DNA from: an uncultured Blautia sp.
GTDB taxonomy: Bacteria; Bacillota; Clostridia; Lachnospirales; Lachnospiraceae
DNA: 30,768 bases
Direction of reading: 5' to 3'
Assembly (NCBI GenBank): GCA_900551075.1
Contig: URVB01000050.1
Location: forward strand, 1-30,768
The notes beneath the pieces are model-generated. The model made no database searches and was not told the DNA's origin. It saw only the letters and a program-made list of their open reading frames with translations. The position numbers and the translations under genes are program-made. Positions 16,445 to 25,336 of this stretch are shown here, piece after piece. The first letter of the stretch is position 1, and the number at the start of each line of letters is the position of its first letter.

Positions 16445-17080
16445 CTATATCCACTTTCGGTTTTCCACAGGAGAGCCGTGACCAAAGTAAACTGTTCTGC
16501 TTCCAAGCTCCTGTATCCATCCGGCACTCTCTTTTAATTCATCTTGATTGTGATAAAAACAAGACATGCAGGGATATAGCACATTCATCAATGTATCCCC
16601 TACAATTATGTCCCGTTCCTCCACATCAAGCCCGATTGATCCATTCGTGTGTCCAGGCAGCTCCACTACTGTAGCCTGCACTCCAAAATCTTTCAGACTA
16701 TCCCCGGCTTTTAAATGTATCTCCGGCACGAACCCGGCAATCTCACAGTTTAACATTTTTCTTTTTGATACAGCTCCCATGATTCTCCCCAATATACCTT
16801 CTCCCACCATTTTCTGGGACAACTGGTTTTGCAACAGATTAATATCCCTTTTATTCATTGCAACGGGAATTTGCAGATGCTTCGCAAGATAAGCGGCATT
16901 CTGCACATGGTCGATATGTCCATGCGTCAATACCAAAAGCCGGACATTTTCACTTTGGCAGGCTTGCAGAACTTTTTCTGCATACCTTTTTTCTCCGGTA
17001 TCTACAAGCACAGCCCCATCCACTGACGAAAGCAGATAGCAGTTCACTGTTCCACAGATAATCCTCTTTACTTTTACCAT
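16445..17080 (-). CDS. Metallo-beta-lactamase-fold hydrolase
   Basis: A 211-residue protein of the MBL-fold superfamily (glyoxalase II-like). Metal ligands are visible: THGHIDHV (about residues 53-60, H-x-H-x-D-H), PGHTNGS (about 145-151), VGDTL (about 160-164) and the final FGHGSP (about 199-204). The fold covers thioesterases and many other hydrolases. The lack of a signal peptide and the glyoxalase-like motifs argue against true beta-lactamase activity. First gene of a minus-strand cluster; an AAAGG site lies about 10 nt before the ATG. Confidence 0.88.
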   Translation of the reverse strand: MVKVKRIICGTVNCYLLSSVDGAVLVDTGEKRYAEKVLQACQSENVRLLVLTHGHIDHVQNAAYLAKHLQIPVAMNKRDINLLQNQLSQKMVGEGILGRIMGAVSKRKMLNCEIAGFVPEIHLKAGDSLKDFGVQATVVELPGHTNGSIGLDVEERDIIVGDTLMNVLYPCMSCFYHNQDELKESAGWIQELGSRTVYFGHGSPVENRKWI

Positions 17081-17205
17081 TTTATCCAGCCTTTCTCCTG
17101 AACCTCATCACGCATTGACAATTATCAGTATACCACAAGAGCTGTCAGCACAGATACCGCTTTTGCCCAAAAGTACAGTTCTCACCACTGCTTTTACCCC
17201 AGGGG

Positions 17206-17256
17206 GAAAAATGTGGCTGTGCTGCCGGTACAACCAAACTGATAACACAGCCGCAT
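17206..17256 (-). terminator. Terminator of the two-gene large-protein operon
   Basis: On the minus strand ATGCGGCTGTG (17256-17246) pairs with CACAGCCACAT (17221-17211, one G-U pair), followed by TTTTTCCCCC. It lies about 100 nt after the 1147-residue gene. The rest of the 277-nt gap (17081-17357) shows no other feature. Confidence 0.65.
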
Positions 17257-17357
17257 ATCCGTCCCAGAGCCCCGAAAATACACAAATTAACAGGAATTTC
17301 CGGCATTTTCCTGTGCCCTATTCCCTACGTGATCCCCTTGTTAACAATTCCAAGCCT

Positions 17358-20300
17358 CTATTTTGTTTCCATGCTTACGGATATACTTCCTTCTGCAATC
17401 TGTATGCTGCTATAGGCAACGGAAAAGAAGCTTCTCACGCCCAGCATAATTAATTTTACTTTCCCGTTTTTCATATTGGAGATAATGTTATCCAGAACAA
17501 CTCGCAGATTGTCAGCGAGCAGGCTTCCATTATCCAGATACAGCAATTTTTTTTCATCCTCACAGAATTTGTCCTCGCCGGAAACCTCTACCATATACCA
17601 GATTTCCTGCAGAATGCAAAGGCAGGCGCCGGCGGCCTGCATATACTGACCTCCTGTTAGACCTTTTTCTCCGATGTATTCTTTTTTTAACATTCGATTT
17701 AACTTATACAGCAATTTCAGCGCCAAGCCTCCATATTTGACACAGCCTGCTAAGATTCCGGCGATACGAATCCCGCTGTTCTTATTGAGAGTGCACGGCT
17801 GATATATACAGAATGCAGTAAAGTAACAAATTCCATCCCCTGCTGCAAATATGATTTCTGCAATACTGACCATACTTGATGCCCCTGTCATAGCCGCCTC
17901 ATTCCCATCTGCATTCTCAAGCGCCGCAAAAGGATAGAGCACCGTCTCGCAGAGATTGCAGATTCCGCCAATGATATGCATTGCCGCATAAGCATCCCTG
18001 CACGAAGCTGTAGTCGGAAGTTTTTCAGCAATATTTAAGGACGCCGTTCTCACCCCTGCCGTTTCCTTTTTCCCGAAATCTTCCAGTATGGCGCATACAT
18101 CATCGTTTAAAAGAAACCTTCCTGTGGTGAGCTTCATCACAGGCGCAGCAATTACAGCAGGAATCAGGCAGAATAAATCCAGCAGAGAAAAACCGGCGAT
18201 GCCAAACACATCATTGAGAATATCAGACACTACCGGAATGTGTATCTCATAATTCATCAGCTCCTTAATTCCGGCAAACAAAATCCGGAAGCTGTCTAAA
18301 AGCGCTCTGATTACATTCTCAAAGGAATACAGTGCCGTATCTGCAAGAATTGCCGCAAGTTTCTTACAGATAGTGAGCAGCTCCATCTCCTCAAGCTTCT
18401 CTGAATCAAGCAGCTCTTCTCTGATTCTGTCAACACATCCCAGTAAAACATCTCCCTCCATCAATGCCAGCTCAATCACTTCTTCCAGACTAACTTTAAG
18501 CCGGGCTTTTACGGTTCCTGTCAGTTGTGCATTTTTATTAGTTACCTCCGTAAACGGCGCGTTCTCTTTAAAATGGTCCAGCAGAATGGCGTCTGCAGCA
18601 TTCACCTCTACAGCTTTTCCGTATTTTTGATAAAGCTCTCCTGTCACATCAATATGTTCAATACCCGCCCACTGATCAATCCGTGCTGTAAGAGTATCTA
18701 TCAATTCATGAACCTTATCTTTACACTCCTCAGCCTCGGCAATCATTCGGTCTAATCCCTGATTAAAGGTCTGCTTTAAAACATTCTGTACCTTTTGGAT
18801 ATCATCCCAGTCAAACAGGTAAGAAAGATAGCGTATCAGCTTTTCAACCCCAACCTTTATCATGGAAAAAATCTTTTCTGCACAGGCAAGTACCTTTTCT
18901 GCACAGTCCAAAAAGAAAGAATAAACCTCCTCTCCTATAGTTACTACAAACTCCCAGAATCCTTTGGCACAGGTGATTGCAACCTCAAACAGCTCTTCTC
19001 CCCAGTCAGCAATTATTTGAAAAATATCTGCTAATTCATCCATCACACGGTAGCCGCCAAGTGCGGCCGGTTCTGCATAAGTCAGCATAATTTTACTATT
19101 GCTGTTCATCTCTGCACTTTGAATCCTGCCGTTTGAGACAGTCAGCAGCACACCGGATGCCGATAAGGGCACCACATCGCTTAAAAGTCTTCTTCCATTC
19201 GCAGGAAGATCATCCATTGATTTTCTTAGCATTGCTATTGCGGCACCTGCTGCATCAAGCTGCCGGTCTGTGATATCGCCTTCTACAAGCGGACTTCCGT
19301 TTACCTTTGCCGCTCTTAAATCCTCAGCACTATTAAGAGTCAGAAGCTGGTCTGCCGCCTTTTTCCCCGGATCTATTTCCAAATCATGATCAAACACGGA
19401 AACCACAAAACGAACAGCCGAAAGCGTCTGTGCCGTCTGTATAATGAGGATTGTCCCGTCTGCTCCTGTTTCAGCCGTAATCGGTTCCTTTCCCATGAAA
19501 TAGTATAACCCATTGATGTATACACCACATGGTTCAGATGCCTGAATGCTTACTTCCTGCGCCGCAAGCGCTTTGCCGTTATCATCCGCGACAGTCAATC
19601 TTGTTGTATAGGAAGGGAATTTGACTGCAGCCCCTTCCGGAGAAGGCAGTGCAATTTGCGAAACTGACCACAGCGAAGTATGTGATGACTGCTGTCCAAG
19701 CAGTATCGTATTCCCATCCTTTTTTACCGCTATATAGGAATTGCTTTTTGCTTTTTGATTCCAGAAACAATCTGCATATGCGATTCCTTTATCCAGTGTA
19801 AGTACACTGCTCCATGCCTCCGGCTGCTCCCAGTTTTCTTTCTTGCAGGAGCAGAAAAACAAGTGCCCGTTTTCATTGTTACCGGATACGCAGATCCGTT
19901 CCCCCGCCTCATACGCATAAAGGTTCCTTACCTCTGTCAGCTTTGCGGACTGACAAAGCAGAACAGGTTCTCCCAAATCCTTCTGCTTGTCTGCCGGGAA
20001 ACACCATAACTTTCCGTCCCCACAGGCAAAAAGGTGTGTAACACTTTTCTGTTTCCCCGACAAAAGGGCAATTTCATCTATCATACCATGTGTCTGAAAA
20101 CGCACAGCAGCAGGAGCGGCGTCCGGATCATACCTGTTGTATAGCGGGGTGTATAACAATTGGGATTCTCCCCCCAGTATACCCAGAGTATAGATTCCAT
20201 CTACTTTATCTGAGGCTCTCCTTCCGATAACAGCTCGCTTTGTCGTACCAAAATCAGCCGGCAGAGGTTTTTTGTTCCAGCTCCTTGCAGCATGTTTTTT

Positions 20301-20801
20301 GTCACAGTCTACCATGTAACGTTCCTGAAAACCCGGTCTGCTCTTTGACATCACATCACAGATCAATACCTGTTCCGTCTCATACAATGGCAGATATACT
20401 GCACATATTTCTTCCGGAGGGGTCTCCCGTAAATCAAAGGTAATGTTTTTCCAGCACGGTTCATCCACTTTTTTTGAAGAACTCACCAGCAGGTTCTCCT
20501 TACCGTCAATCCTTACTACAGCCGCAACTGTATATTTCCCATTATGTATCCTTGCGTCAAAGCTTTTTACCTCTACGCTCTTCCCCGGACAGGATTCCCG
20601 CATAGACTTTCCGAAATCTGTTTTTTGCCATCCGGCAGCACTTCCCTGCTGCTCACTGGTCAAATAGAGCGTCCCATCCGTTCCGATAGAAAGGATTCTC
20701 CGACCTGTATCATCGCTGAAATTCTGCATGACTTTCTCCGGTTCTGCCAGTTTCATCTGTTTATAATTATCCATTAATTCTGAAGAAGCTATAAGTTTCA
20801 T
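17358..20801 (-). CDS. Large protein of unknown function: propeller-like, Ig-like and helical membrane-active-like regions
   Basis: A 1147-residue protein with no signal peptide. Residues about 35-385 contain repeated short blocks ending in aromatic residues (SIGTDGTLYLTS, FACGDGKLWCFPA, NGHLFFCSCKKENW), suggesting a beta-propeller. Residues about 396-470 look like a bacterial Ig-like domain (TVADDNGKALAAQEVSIQAS). From about 585 onward it is almost wholly helical: amphipathic helices at 585-710, hydrophobic stretches near 865-888, 975-1000, 1012-1030 and 1052-1068. Thus a binding head is joined to a part that could insert in membranes; this is inference. An AAAGGAGA site precedes the ATG. 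It follows the 600-residue gene by 32 nt and is surely in the same operon. I know no characterised homologue. Confidence 0.8.
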   Translation of the reverse strand: MKLIASSELMDNYKQMKLAEPEKVMQNFSDDTGRRILSIGTDGTLYLTSEQQGSAAGWQKTDFGKSMRESCPGKSVEVKSFDARIHNGKYTVAAVVRIDGKENLLVSSSKKVDEPCWKNITFDLRETPPEEICAVYLPLYETEQVLICDVMSKSRPGFQERYMVDCDKKHAARSWNKKPLPADFGTTKRAVIGRRASDKVDGIYTLGILGGESQLLYTPLYNRYDPDAAPAAVRFQTHGMIDEIALLSGKQKSVTHLFACGDGKLWCFPADKQKDLGEPVLLCQSAKLTEVRNLYAYEAGERICVSGNNENGHLFFCSCKKENWEQPEAWSSVLTLDKGIAYADCFWNQKAKSNSYIAVKKDGNTILLGQQSSHTSLWSVSQIALPSPEGAAVKFPSYTTRLTVADDNGKALAAQEVSIQASEPCGVYINGLYYFMGKEPITAETGADGTILIIQTAQTLSAVRFVVSVFDHDLEIDPGKKAADQLLTLNSAEDLRAAKVNGSPLVEGDITDRQLDAAGAAIAMLRKSMDDLPANGRRLLSDVVPLSASGVLLTVSNGRIQSAEMNSNSKIMLTYAEPAALGGYRVMDELADIFQIIADWGEELFEVAITCAKGFWEFVVTIGEEVYSFFLDCAEKVLACAEKIFSMIKVGVEKLIRYLSYLFDWDDIQKVQNVLKQTFNQGLDRMIAEAEECKDKVHELIDTLTARIDQWAGIEHIDVTGELYQKYGKAVEVNAADAILLDHFKENAPFTEVTNKNAQLTGTVKARLKVSLEEVIELALMEGDVLLGCVDRIREELLDSEKLEEMELLTICKKLAAILADTALYSFENVIRALLDSFRILFAGIKELMNYEIHIPVVSDILNDVFGIAGFSLLDLFCLIPAVIAAPVMKLTTGRFLLNDDVCAILEDFGKKETAGVRTASLNIAEKLPTTASCRDAYAAMHIIGGICNLCETVLYPFAALENADGNEAAMTGASSMVSIAEIIFAAGDGICYFTAFCIYQPCTLNKNSGIRIAGILAGCVKYGGLALKLLYKLNRMLKKEYIGEKGLTGGQYMQAAGACLCILQEIWYMVEVSGEDKFCEDEKKLLYLDNGSLLADNLRVVLDNIISNMKNGKVKLIMLGVRSFFSVAYSSIQIAEGSISVSMETK

Positions 20802-20833
20802 TGCATATCTCCTTTCATCTTTTATCCGGCCGC

Positions 20834-22636
20834 TTAATCCTCCGGTGTTGCATAGGTCAAATCCGCAGAAGTATCATATCCGTCTGTAAAGCCGGCTTTT
20901 TTGAAAGTAAAAACTTTGCCGCCCGGAAATACCCAGTCCGTGACATTGGAAAATGCACCTTTTATATTCATTATTGCCCGGTCTTTAAACCAGTTTACTG
21001 CAGTTTTAATCTGTTCCTTGGTACCCTTGATACAGTCATCTACGGTACCAAATGTTAGAATTTCCAGCCAGACGTCGGCATTTATTGTAGTACCATTATC
21101 GTGGTCGTCTACCTCTTTATCCGGCACAAAGATCAGTTTTCCTTCCTGATTTACCAATAGCTGAACATTATAGCTCAAGGTATGGTCATAAATTGTCCCC
21201 TTTGCCTCTCCACCATCAACATCAAGGTCGAGGTAAGATTCAATATGCAGCAGCAATTGAATTCTGTTCCCGCAAAACTGAATACAGCTTTCTGCAGTAT
21301 ACTTTAAAGTTACATCCACTTTGTTTCCATAAGAGTCAGATGCACTGTCCTGTTTTGAATATTTTAAATAAAATCCTCTGGAATCTTCATTCTCTTTATA
21401 AAAATAACTGTCTTTCTTTTTCTCATAATAAGAATATTTAACAGGTTCACTGTAATCTGTTGAAAGCTCAAAGCTATAATTGTATTTTACTAAATTTACA
21501 CTGGCCTTTACCTGCGGTTTCAGAAACAGAGCCCCCGCAGCATCTGCAAAATGATTGCAGATATCTGTTGCAAGGCTGCCTCTTCCCACGCACATACATC
21601 CATGGATATTGCTGCTTTCCTTTTCTTCTATCCAGTTCCACCGTACTTCATTTGCATATTTTTTCAAATCCAGCGTTTTTCCCGGAGATGCAAATATATA
21701 ATTTAAGGTGTATAAATCCTTCCTGCTCTCATCCACTTTGCCATTTCTGTAAAATGGCGATATATAAAAATTAAGATTCTCAAGAACTACAATCTCATGC
21801 CTATTGTTCTTCTCAAAAGAACGCGCTGCATAACCAAAAATAACACCCCCATTATGACGAAAGCTTTCTACATAGTTCTTCAAGAATCCAGTTTCAAATA
21901 AGTTATAAAGCTCATCTGTCTGTGAAAAACCATCCAGATGTATGGAATCCACAAGATGAATTGTATTCATATCCAGATACAACTGCTGAATGCTTAATAC
22001 ATCATTTATTTTAATTCTGCTCTGCTCATCTCTGGGAATCAGTTTATCTTTTATCTCTTGCGGCAGCTTATCAAAATGAGCATCCTGGAAGCTGAGCTTT
22101 ACTCCGGCTTTAAAAACCCAGGGTTTACTCGGATCCTGAATAAGATTGGTAAAGATTACTCTTCTTCCCGGCAATGTTGCTATTTTTATGACATGAAATT
22201 CCTTCAGATACATACGGTAATGGACATTTGCAATACTGCTCATATCACTTTCAAGCAGGGTAATAATATCGGGCAAGTCGGAAAGATTGTCCGCATCAGG
22301 CAGCCCCAGCTTCATTTTAAATGCCAGAACAAACCCTTCATTATTGTAAGCATCTAAAAGAGCTCTTGTCTGTTCCGGTGTTCTTTCGCTTTCCCTGCCC
22401 GGAATGTCAAACAGGTCCATACCCACACGCTCTACTACATTACTATAAGAAATTTCTTTATAGTTAATGCCGGTTTCTTCTGCATAATCCTGTGTATACG
22501 CACACAGAATTTCTTCTCCTTCCATGCGGTCCAGGTACTCCTTTAAGGTCGCATTTAAAGATTTCTGGCTCACAGCCACCACCATATCACATCCGCATTT
22601 TGATAAATCCACTTGGTCCTTTGTTTTTTCTCCCAT
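20834..22636 (-). CDS. Unknown 600-residue protein, TULIP/P47-like by weak resemblance
   Basis: A soluble-looking 600-residue protein without signal peptide or membrane segment, rich in beta-strand patterns. The start (CGCDMVVAVSQKSLNATLKE, residues 14-33) and the end (DWVFPGGKVFTFKK, then DLTYATP, within 563-600) recall proteins of the TULIP superfamily, which includes the P47/OrfX proteins of botulinum clusters and uncharacterised bacterial and fungal proteins. TULIP members bind lipids or act beside toxins. AAGGGGA precedes the ATG. It is the first gene of the pair with the 1147-residue gene. The family link is from memory of motif style and needs a profile search. Confidence 0.7.
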   Translation of the reverse strand: MGEKTKDQVDLSKCGCDMVVAVSQKSLNATLKEYLDRMEGEEILCAYTQDYAEETGINYKEISYSNVVERVGMDLFDIPGRESERTPEQTRALLDAYNNEGFVLAFKMKLGLPDADNLSDLPDIITLLESDMSSIANVHYRMYLKEFHVIKIATLPGRRVIFTNLIQDPSKPWVFKAGVKLSFQDAHFDKLPQEIKDKLIPRDEQSRIKINDVLSIQQLYLDMNTIHLVDSIHLDGFSQTDELYNLFETGFLKNYVESFRHNGGVIFGYAARSFEKNNRHEIVVLENLNFYISPFYRNGKVDESRKDLYTLNYIFASPGKTLDLKKYANEVRWNWIEEKESSNIHGCMCVGRGSLATDICNHFADAAGALFLKPQVKASVNLVKYNYSFELSTDYSEPVKYSYYEKKKDSYFYKENEDSRGFYLKYSKQDSASDSYGNKVDVTLKYTAESCIQFCGNRIQLLLHIESYLDLDVDGGEAKGTIYDHTLSYNVQLLVNQEGKLIFVPDKEVDDHDNGTTINADVWLEILTFGTVDDCIKGTKEQIKTAVNWFKDRAIMNIKGAFSNVTDWVFPGGKVFTFKKAGFTDGYDTSADLTYATPED

Positions 22637-22692
22637 AGCTTCCCCTTTTTTATTCCATATTTTGTTTTAGAATTATGCTGCTTCTTCATTGT

Positions 22693-22716
22693 CGTGCCCC
22701 AGCTTCTACGGGCACG
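22693..22716. terminator. Stem-loop between the epimerase fragment and the 600-residue gene
   Basis: CGTGCCC (22693-22699) and GGGCACG (22710-22716) form a 7-bp GC-rich stem with a 10-nt loop, 15 nt after the stop of the broken epimerase gene. There is no U-tract, so it may be a weak terminator or simply the scar of the truncation. Confidence 0.35.
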
Positions 22717-22730
22717 GCACCACCGTTTAT

Positions 22731-23306
22731 TCACATCTCCGGCAATGCAATTTCTCTACCATCCGCGATATCCTGGAATACCCGCATGGATGTATTGCCC
22801 CACGGATTGATAATCGTCCAGCCCGGCCCGGAAATCTGTCCCGGCATGATGATCGTTGCGGGAAATCTATTTTTCCTATACTCATCCTTAAGATACATCT
22901 CGCTGGCAAATTTATCCTTGCCGTAGTCATCCAAAGGCTCTTTTCGGAGGTCATCCGGATCAAAAGGTATCGTCTCTGCCATCCCATGCGTCCAGCAGGA
23001 AGAACAGTAGAGATAGTGACTAAGCCCCGTCCCCAGGAACGCTTTCACCATCTTCTTTGTTTCGGAAATATTGAAATTCACCAGTTCCACAATGATATCC
23101 GGCTTCATTGCTTTCAGCTTATCGGTAAATTCCGGGTCATTTTCTCTGTCCATAAGGACCCTCTCCGCCCCGCTCCATGCCGGTTCCTCCTCATATGGTT
23201 TACTCATAGAGCGGGTAATCGCGATTGTTTCATACCCTCCCTTTACCAGCATTGGCACAAGATATGTTCCGATATGTCCTTAAGCTCCGATCACAATTGC
23301 TTTCAT
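22731..23306 (-). pseudogene. NAD(P)-dependent epimerase/dehydratase, broken
   Basis: The frame begins at the ATG at 23306 (MKAIVIGA), which overlaps the stop of the TIGR04076-like gene. Codon 9 is TAA where the glycine-rich NAD motif expects Thr or Ser, and the frame then continues GHIGTYLVPMLVKGGYETI. The body has SSCWTHG (the YxxxK region follows as YGKDKFASE) typical of extended short-chain epimerases. It stops after ALPEM, at about 190 codons against the usual 300 or more, so the 3' end is missing too. A downstream GTG at 23258 could restart, but without the nucleotide-binding loop. Probably non-functional. Confidence 0.8.
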
Positions 23307-23710
23307 TTTCTGGCATCCTCCTCATAATCAATCCGCTCAATCTTGAAGATAACCGGCCTTGTACCGTCCGAACAGCAGCCAATCATAACGTTCTCTTCTT
23401 TCATCCAGCCCTTCATGACAGAGCCGCCCTGAAGTCCGGTATAGATGTATCGGGAAATGGCATCCCACAGCTCAGAACAGTGCGGCAGCTTCGGGCCGCC
23501 TGCGACTGTATCCGGATCTGCCGTTGTCTTCACCAGCGTATTAAGACCGCAATGCCAGAAATCGTCCCGCTTATCATCTCTGTAAAAGACAAACTCATCA
23601 CCCACATTGTAGCAGGGACATGCTCCGGAATTTGGATCCGCACAGTACTCTTGCTGTAACTCCGGATAAAGTTTCTTATTGAGAATTGTAAGTTTCACTT
23701 TGTGTTTCAT
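23303..23710 (-). CDS. TIGR04076-like small protein
   Basis: A 135-residue protein starting MKHKVKLTILNKKLYPELQQ, with conserved-looking cysteines in DPNSGACPCYNVGDEF, HCGLNTL and IGCCSDGTRPVIFKIERI. This fits the TIGR04076 family of short cysteine-containing proteins of unknown function. GGAGGT lies 5 nt before the ATG. Its stop overlaps the start of the broken epimerase gene (ATGA), and its start follows the monooxygenase-like gene by 9 nt, so all three form one operon. The pattern of paired cysteines might bind a metal. Confidence 0.75.
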   Translation of the reverse strand: MKHKVKLTILNKKLYPELQQEYCADPNSGACPCYNVGDEFVFYRDDKRDDFWHCGLNTLVKTTADPDTVAGGPKLPHCSELWDAISRYIYTGLQGGSVMKGWMKEENVMIGCCSDGTRPVIFKIERIDYEEDARK

Positions 23711-23719
23711 TTCTACCTC

Positions 23720-24052
23720 CTATTTCCGCAAATATTTTTGATCACCTTCCGGCATACCGGCTTCGTCGGAAATGAATCGCTCGACCCTCATATGGAGATC
23801 ATATTTTTCGCGGAGCTCTGTAATCTGCTGCATCATGGGAGAAGCATGATGGAGATCAACCGCCGCCTGATCTTCCCAACTGTCAATCAGAAGAACTGTC
23901 TCCTCATCATCCATCGGGAAGAAGTAATCATAGCGAAGGTTTCCCTGCTCCGCCCGGATGCTGGACACGACTCCGAGATCTGTCATTTCCTCGGCAAACC
24001 TACGGGCACTTCCGGCTTTGCCGGTATAGTAAATGTTTATTGTAATTGCCAT
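23720..24052 (-). CDS. Antibiotic-biosynthesis-monooxygenase (ABM)-fold protein, putative quinol monooxygenase
   Basis: A 110-residue protein with the dimeric ferredoxin-like fold. Typical blocks are INIYYTGKAGSARRFAEEM, the central EQGNLRYDYFFPMDDEETVL and LIDSWEDQAAVDLHHASPMM. Members act on quinols or other aromatic substrates, often in redox stress responses. AAGGAGGT lies 7 nt before the ATG. First intact gene of the operon with the TIGR04076-like gene and the epimerase remnant. Confidence 0.85.
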   Translation of the reverse strand: MAITINIYYTGKAGSARRFAEEMTDLGVVSSIRAEQGNLRYDYFFPMDDEETVLLIDSWEDQAAVDLHHASPMMQQITELREKYDLHMRVERFISDEAGMPEGDQKYLRK

Positions 24053-24147
24053 CTATAGTTACCTCCTTCATAATATTTTCTCTCAAAGAATCCGTCGGCA
24101 TCGAAGATATGATACAGCTCGTCTCTATAAAGCCCTCCGCCATAGGT
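24037..24147 (-). pseudogene. Possible gene remnant upstream of the ABM gene
   Basis: One minus-strand frame without its own start codon reads YGGGLYRDELYHIFDADGFF followed by ERKYYEGGN, a protein-like composition. It runs into the ABM ribosome site and overlaps its first codons. It begins after a stop codon and has no ATG. This may be the tail of a deleted gene that once headed the operon. I cannot name the family. Confidence 0.3.
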
Positions 24148-24534
24148 CTATCACTTCCAAAGCAGTTGTCTTTCAGGGGTTTACGCATCCAATATGACAC
24201 CTAATTTAACTTGATTGCTTCCACAGTTAGTTTTAATAAGTATAGCATAAAAAGGTGAAAATTTCATTAATTTTCCCTAGACTCCGGCAAAACTCTCATT
24301 CTCAAACTCTTCTGCGTTACCCCGTCCCCGTCAAGCCGGAAACTATTTTTCATAATACTTATTTACTAAAAAAGACTACTTTTCTAAATTATTTATTCGT
24401 AATAGGACATTTCTTCAATCACTGTAATAACATTGTCCTACGGGACGAACGGCAACTAATATTTTCCGGTTAAAATCTTAAATAAAATTTATGGAAATAG
24501 CCGAATTAAATTATTTTATACCATAATTTTTGTT
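24053..24534. other. Long intergenic region, AT-rich, mostly featureless
   Basis: 482 nt between the ABM gene and the LysE-type gene. On the minus strand TGCTATACT (near 24240-24250) looks like an extended -10 box for the ABM operon, without a clear -35. A gene remnant may fill 24053-24147. No ORF with a ribosome site, strong hairpin or repeat is visible in 24260-24534. GC content drops here towards the agr-like island. Confidence 0.5.
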
Positions 24535-25152
24535 TTATAGATTCAACATCATAACAAAAGAGTATCCCAGTTTTATCCCATAAATCACTAAAATAATTCC
24601 AGAAAGCTTATTAATATAGAAAACTGCTTTGGTAAATTTTGAGAAAAAGAAATATATAAATACTGCAAGAAAACTAAACCATATAGCAGATGCACAACAT
24701 ACGCCGCTAATAAAATACGGTGAGCCCCCATCGTCTATAGAAGTTCTAAATCCTCCCAATAGCAAGGTCCCGTCTATTATGGCTTGTGGATTCAGCCAGG
24801 CAACCGAAAAACTTGAAACTAAAATATTCATAAAAGAATCTCTTTTATCAGTCCTCTTAATTTCTTCGTTTGCATTCTTTTTAATTAATCCTAATCCCAT
24901 ATAGAGTATTATTATACATCCTAAAAGTAATACAGCACCTTTAATCACTTCAAATCGTTCTAATAATAAGCCTATTCCAAAATAGCAGGAAAGTGCAAGA
25001 AAGATATCAAAAAATACTACCATAAAAACTGTCTGTATTACTTTCTTTGGATTTTTATCTAATACTGAATTAATGACATACAGATTTTGCGCTCCAATAG
25101 GTGCAACATAAGCTATGCCAAACAGGAAACCCTGTAATATGTAGTTAATCAT
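24535..25152 (-). CDS. LysE/ArgO-family amino acid exporter
   Basis: A 205-residue membrane protein with about six hydrophobic segments. The family signature near the N-terminus, GIAYVAPIGAQNLYVINSVL (about residues 12-31), is clear, and the central SVAWLNPQAIIDGTLLLGG (about 120-138) is equally typical. LysE proteins export basic amino acids; the substrate here is not certain. GAGGT lies 7 nt before the ATG. It has its own promoter and a terminator upstream separates it from the agrB-like gene. Its low GC matches the rest of the agr-like island. Confidence 0.9.
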   Translation of the reverse strand: MINYILQGFLFGIAYVAPIGAQNLYVINSVLDKNPKKVIQTVFMVVFFDIFLALSCYFGIGLLLERFEVIKGAVLLLGCIIILYMGLGLIKKNANEEIKRTDKRDSFMNILVSSFSVAWLNPQAIIDGTLLLGGFRTSIDDGGSPYFISGVCCASAIWFSFLAVFIYFFFSKFTKAVFYINKLSGIILVIYGIKLGYSFVMMLNL

Positions 25153-25194
25153 ATCAGTTACCTCACTTGTACTTTTCTCACACTGATTTTATTT

Positions 25195-25223
25195 ATTATA
25201 ATTATATCAGCAAAACAAAACAA
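25195..25223 (-). promoter_or_regulatory. Promoter of the LysE-type gene
   Basis: On the minus strand TTGTTT (25223-25218) and TATAAT (25200-25195) are 17 nt apart, about 40 nt before the start codon. Confidence 0.6.
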
Positions 25224-25276
25224 TGGTTAATTGCATAAGGCCAGCAAACTGTAAGTTAAGCCGGCTTCTGTCTATA

Positions 25277-25304
25277 AGAAAAGACTGCTAAGTAAATAGC
25301 AGTC
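25277..25304 (-). terminator. Rho-independent terminator of the agrB-like gene
   Basis: On the minus strand GACTGCTA (25304-25297) and TAGCAGTC (25290-25283) form a perfect 8-bp stem with a 6-nt loop, followed by TTTTCTT. It lies 33 nt after the agrB-like stop, leaving no room for an agrD gene between. Confidence 0.8.
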
Positions 25305-25336
25305 CTCCAATTTGTAAAACACTTTTATAATTCGTA

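Noticed and set aside
16445..17080. A true beta-lactamase, given the nearby bla locus
   Set aside because: No signal peptide, glyoxalase II-like motifs and a separate operon; more likely a general MBL-fold hydrolase.
24000..24200. 66-codon minus-strand ORF overlapping the ABM gene start
   Set aside because: No ribosome site, runs in another frame through the ABM start, and shows no recognisable domain.
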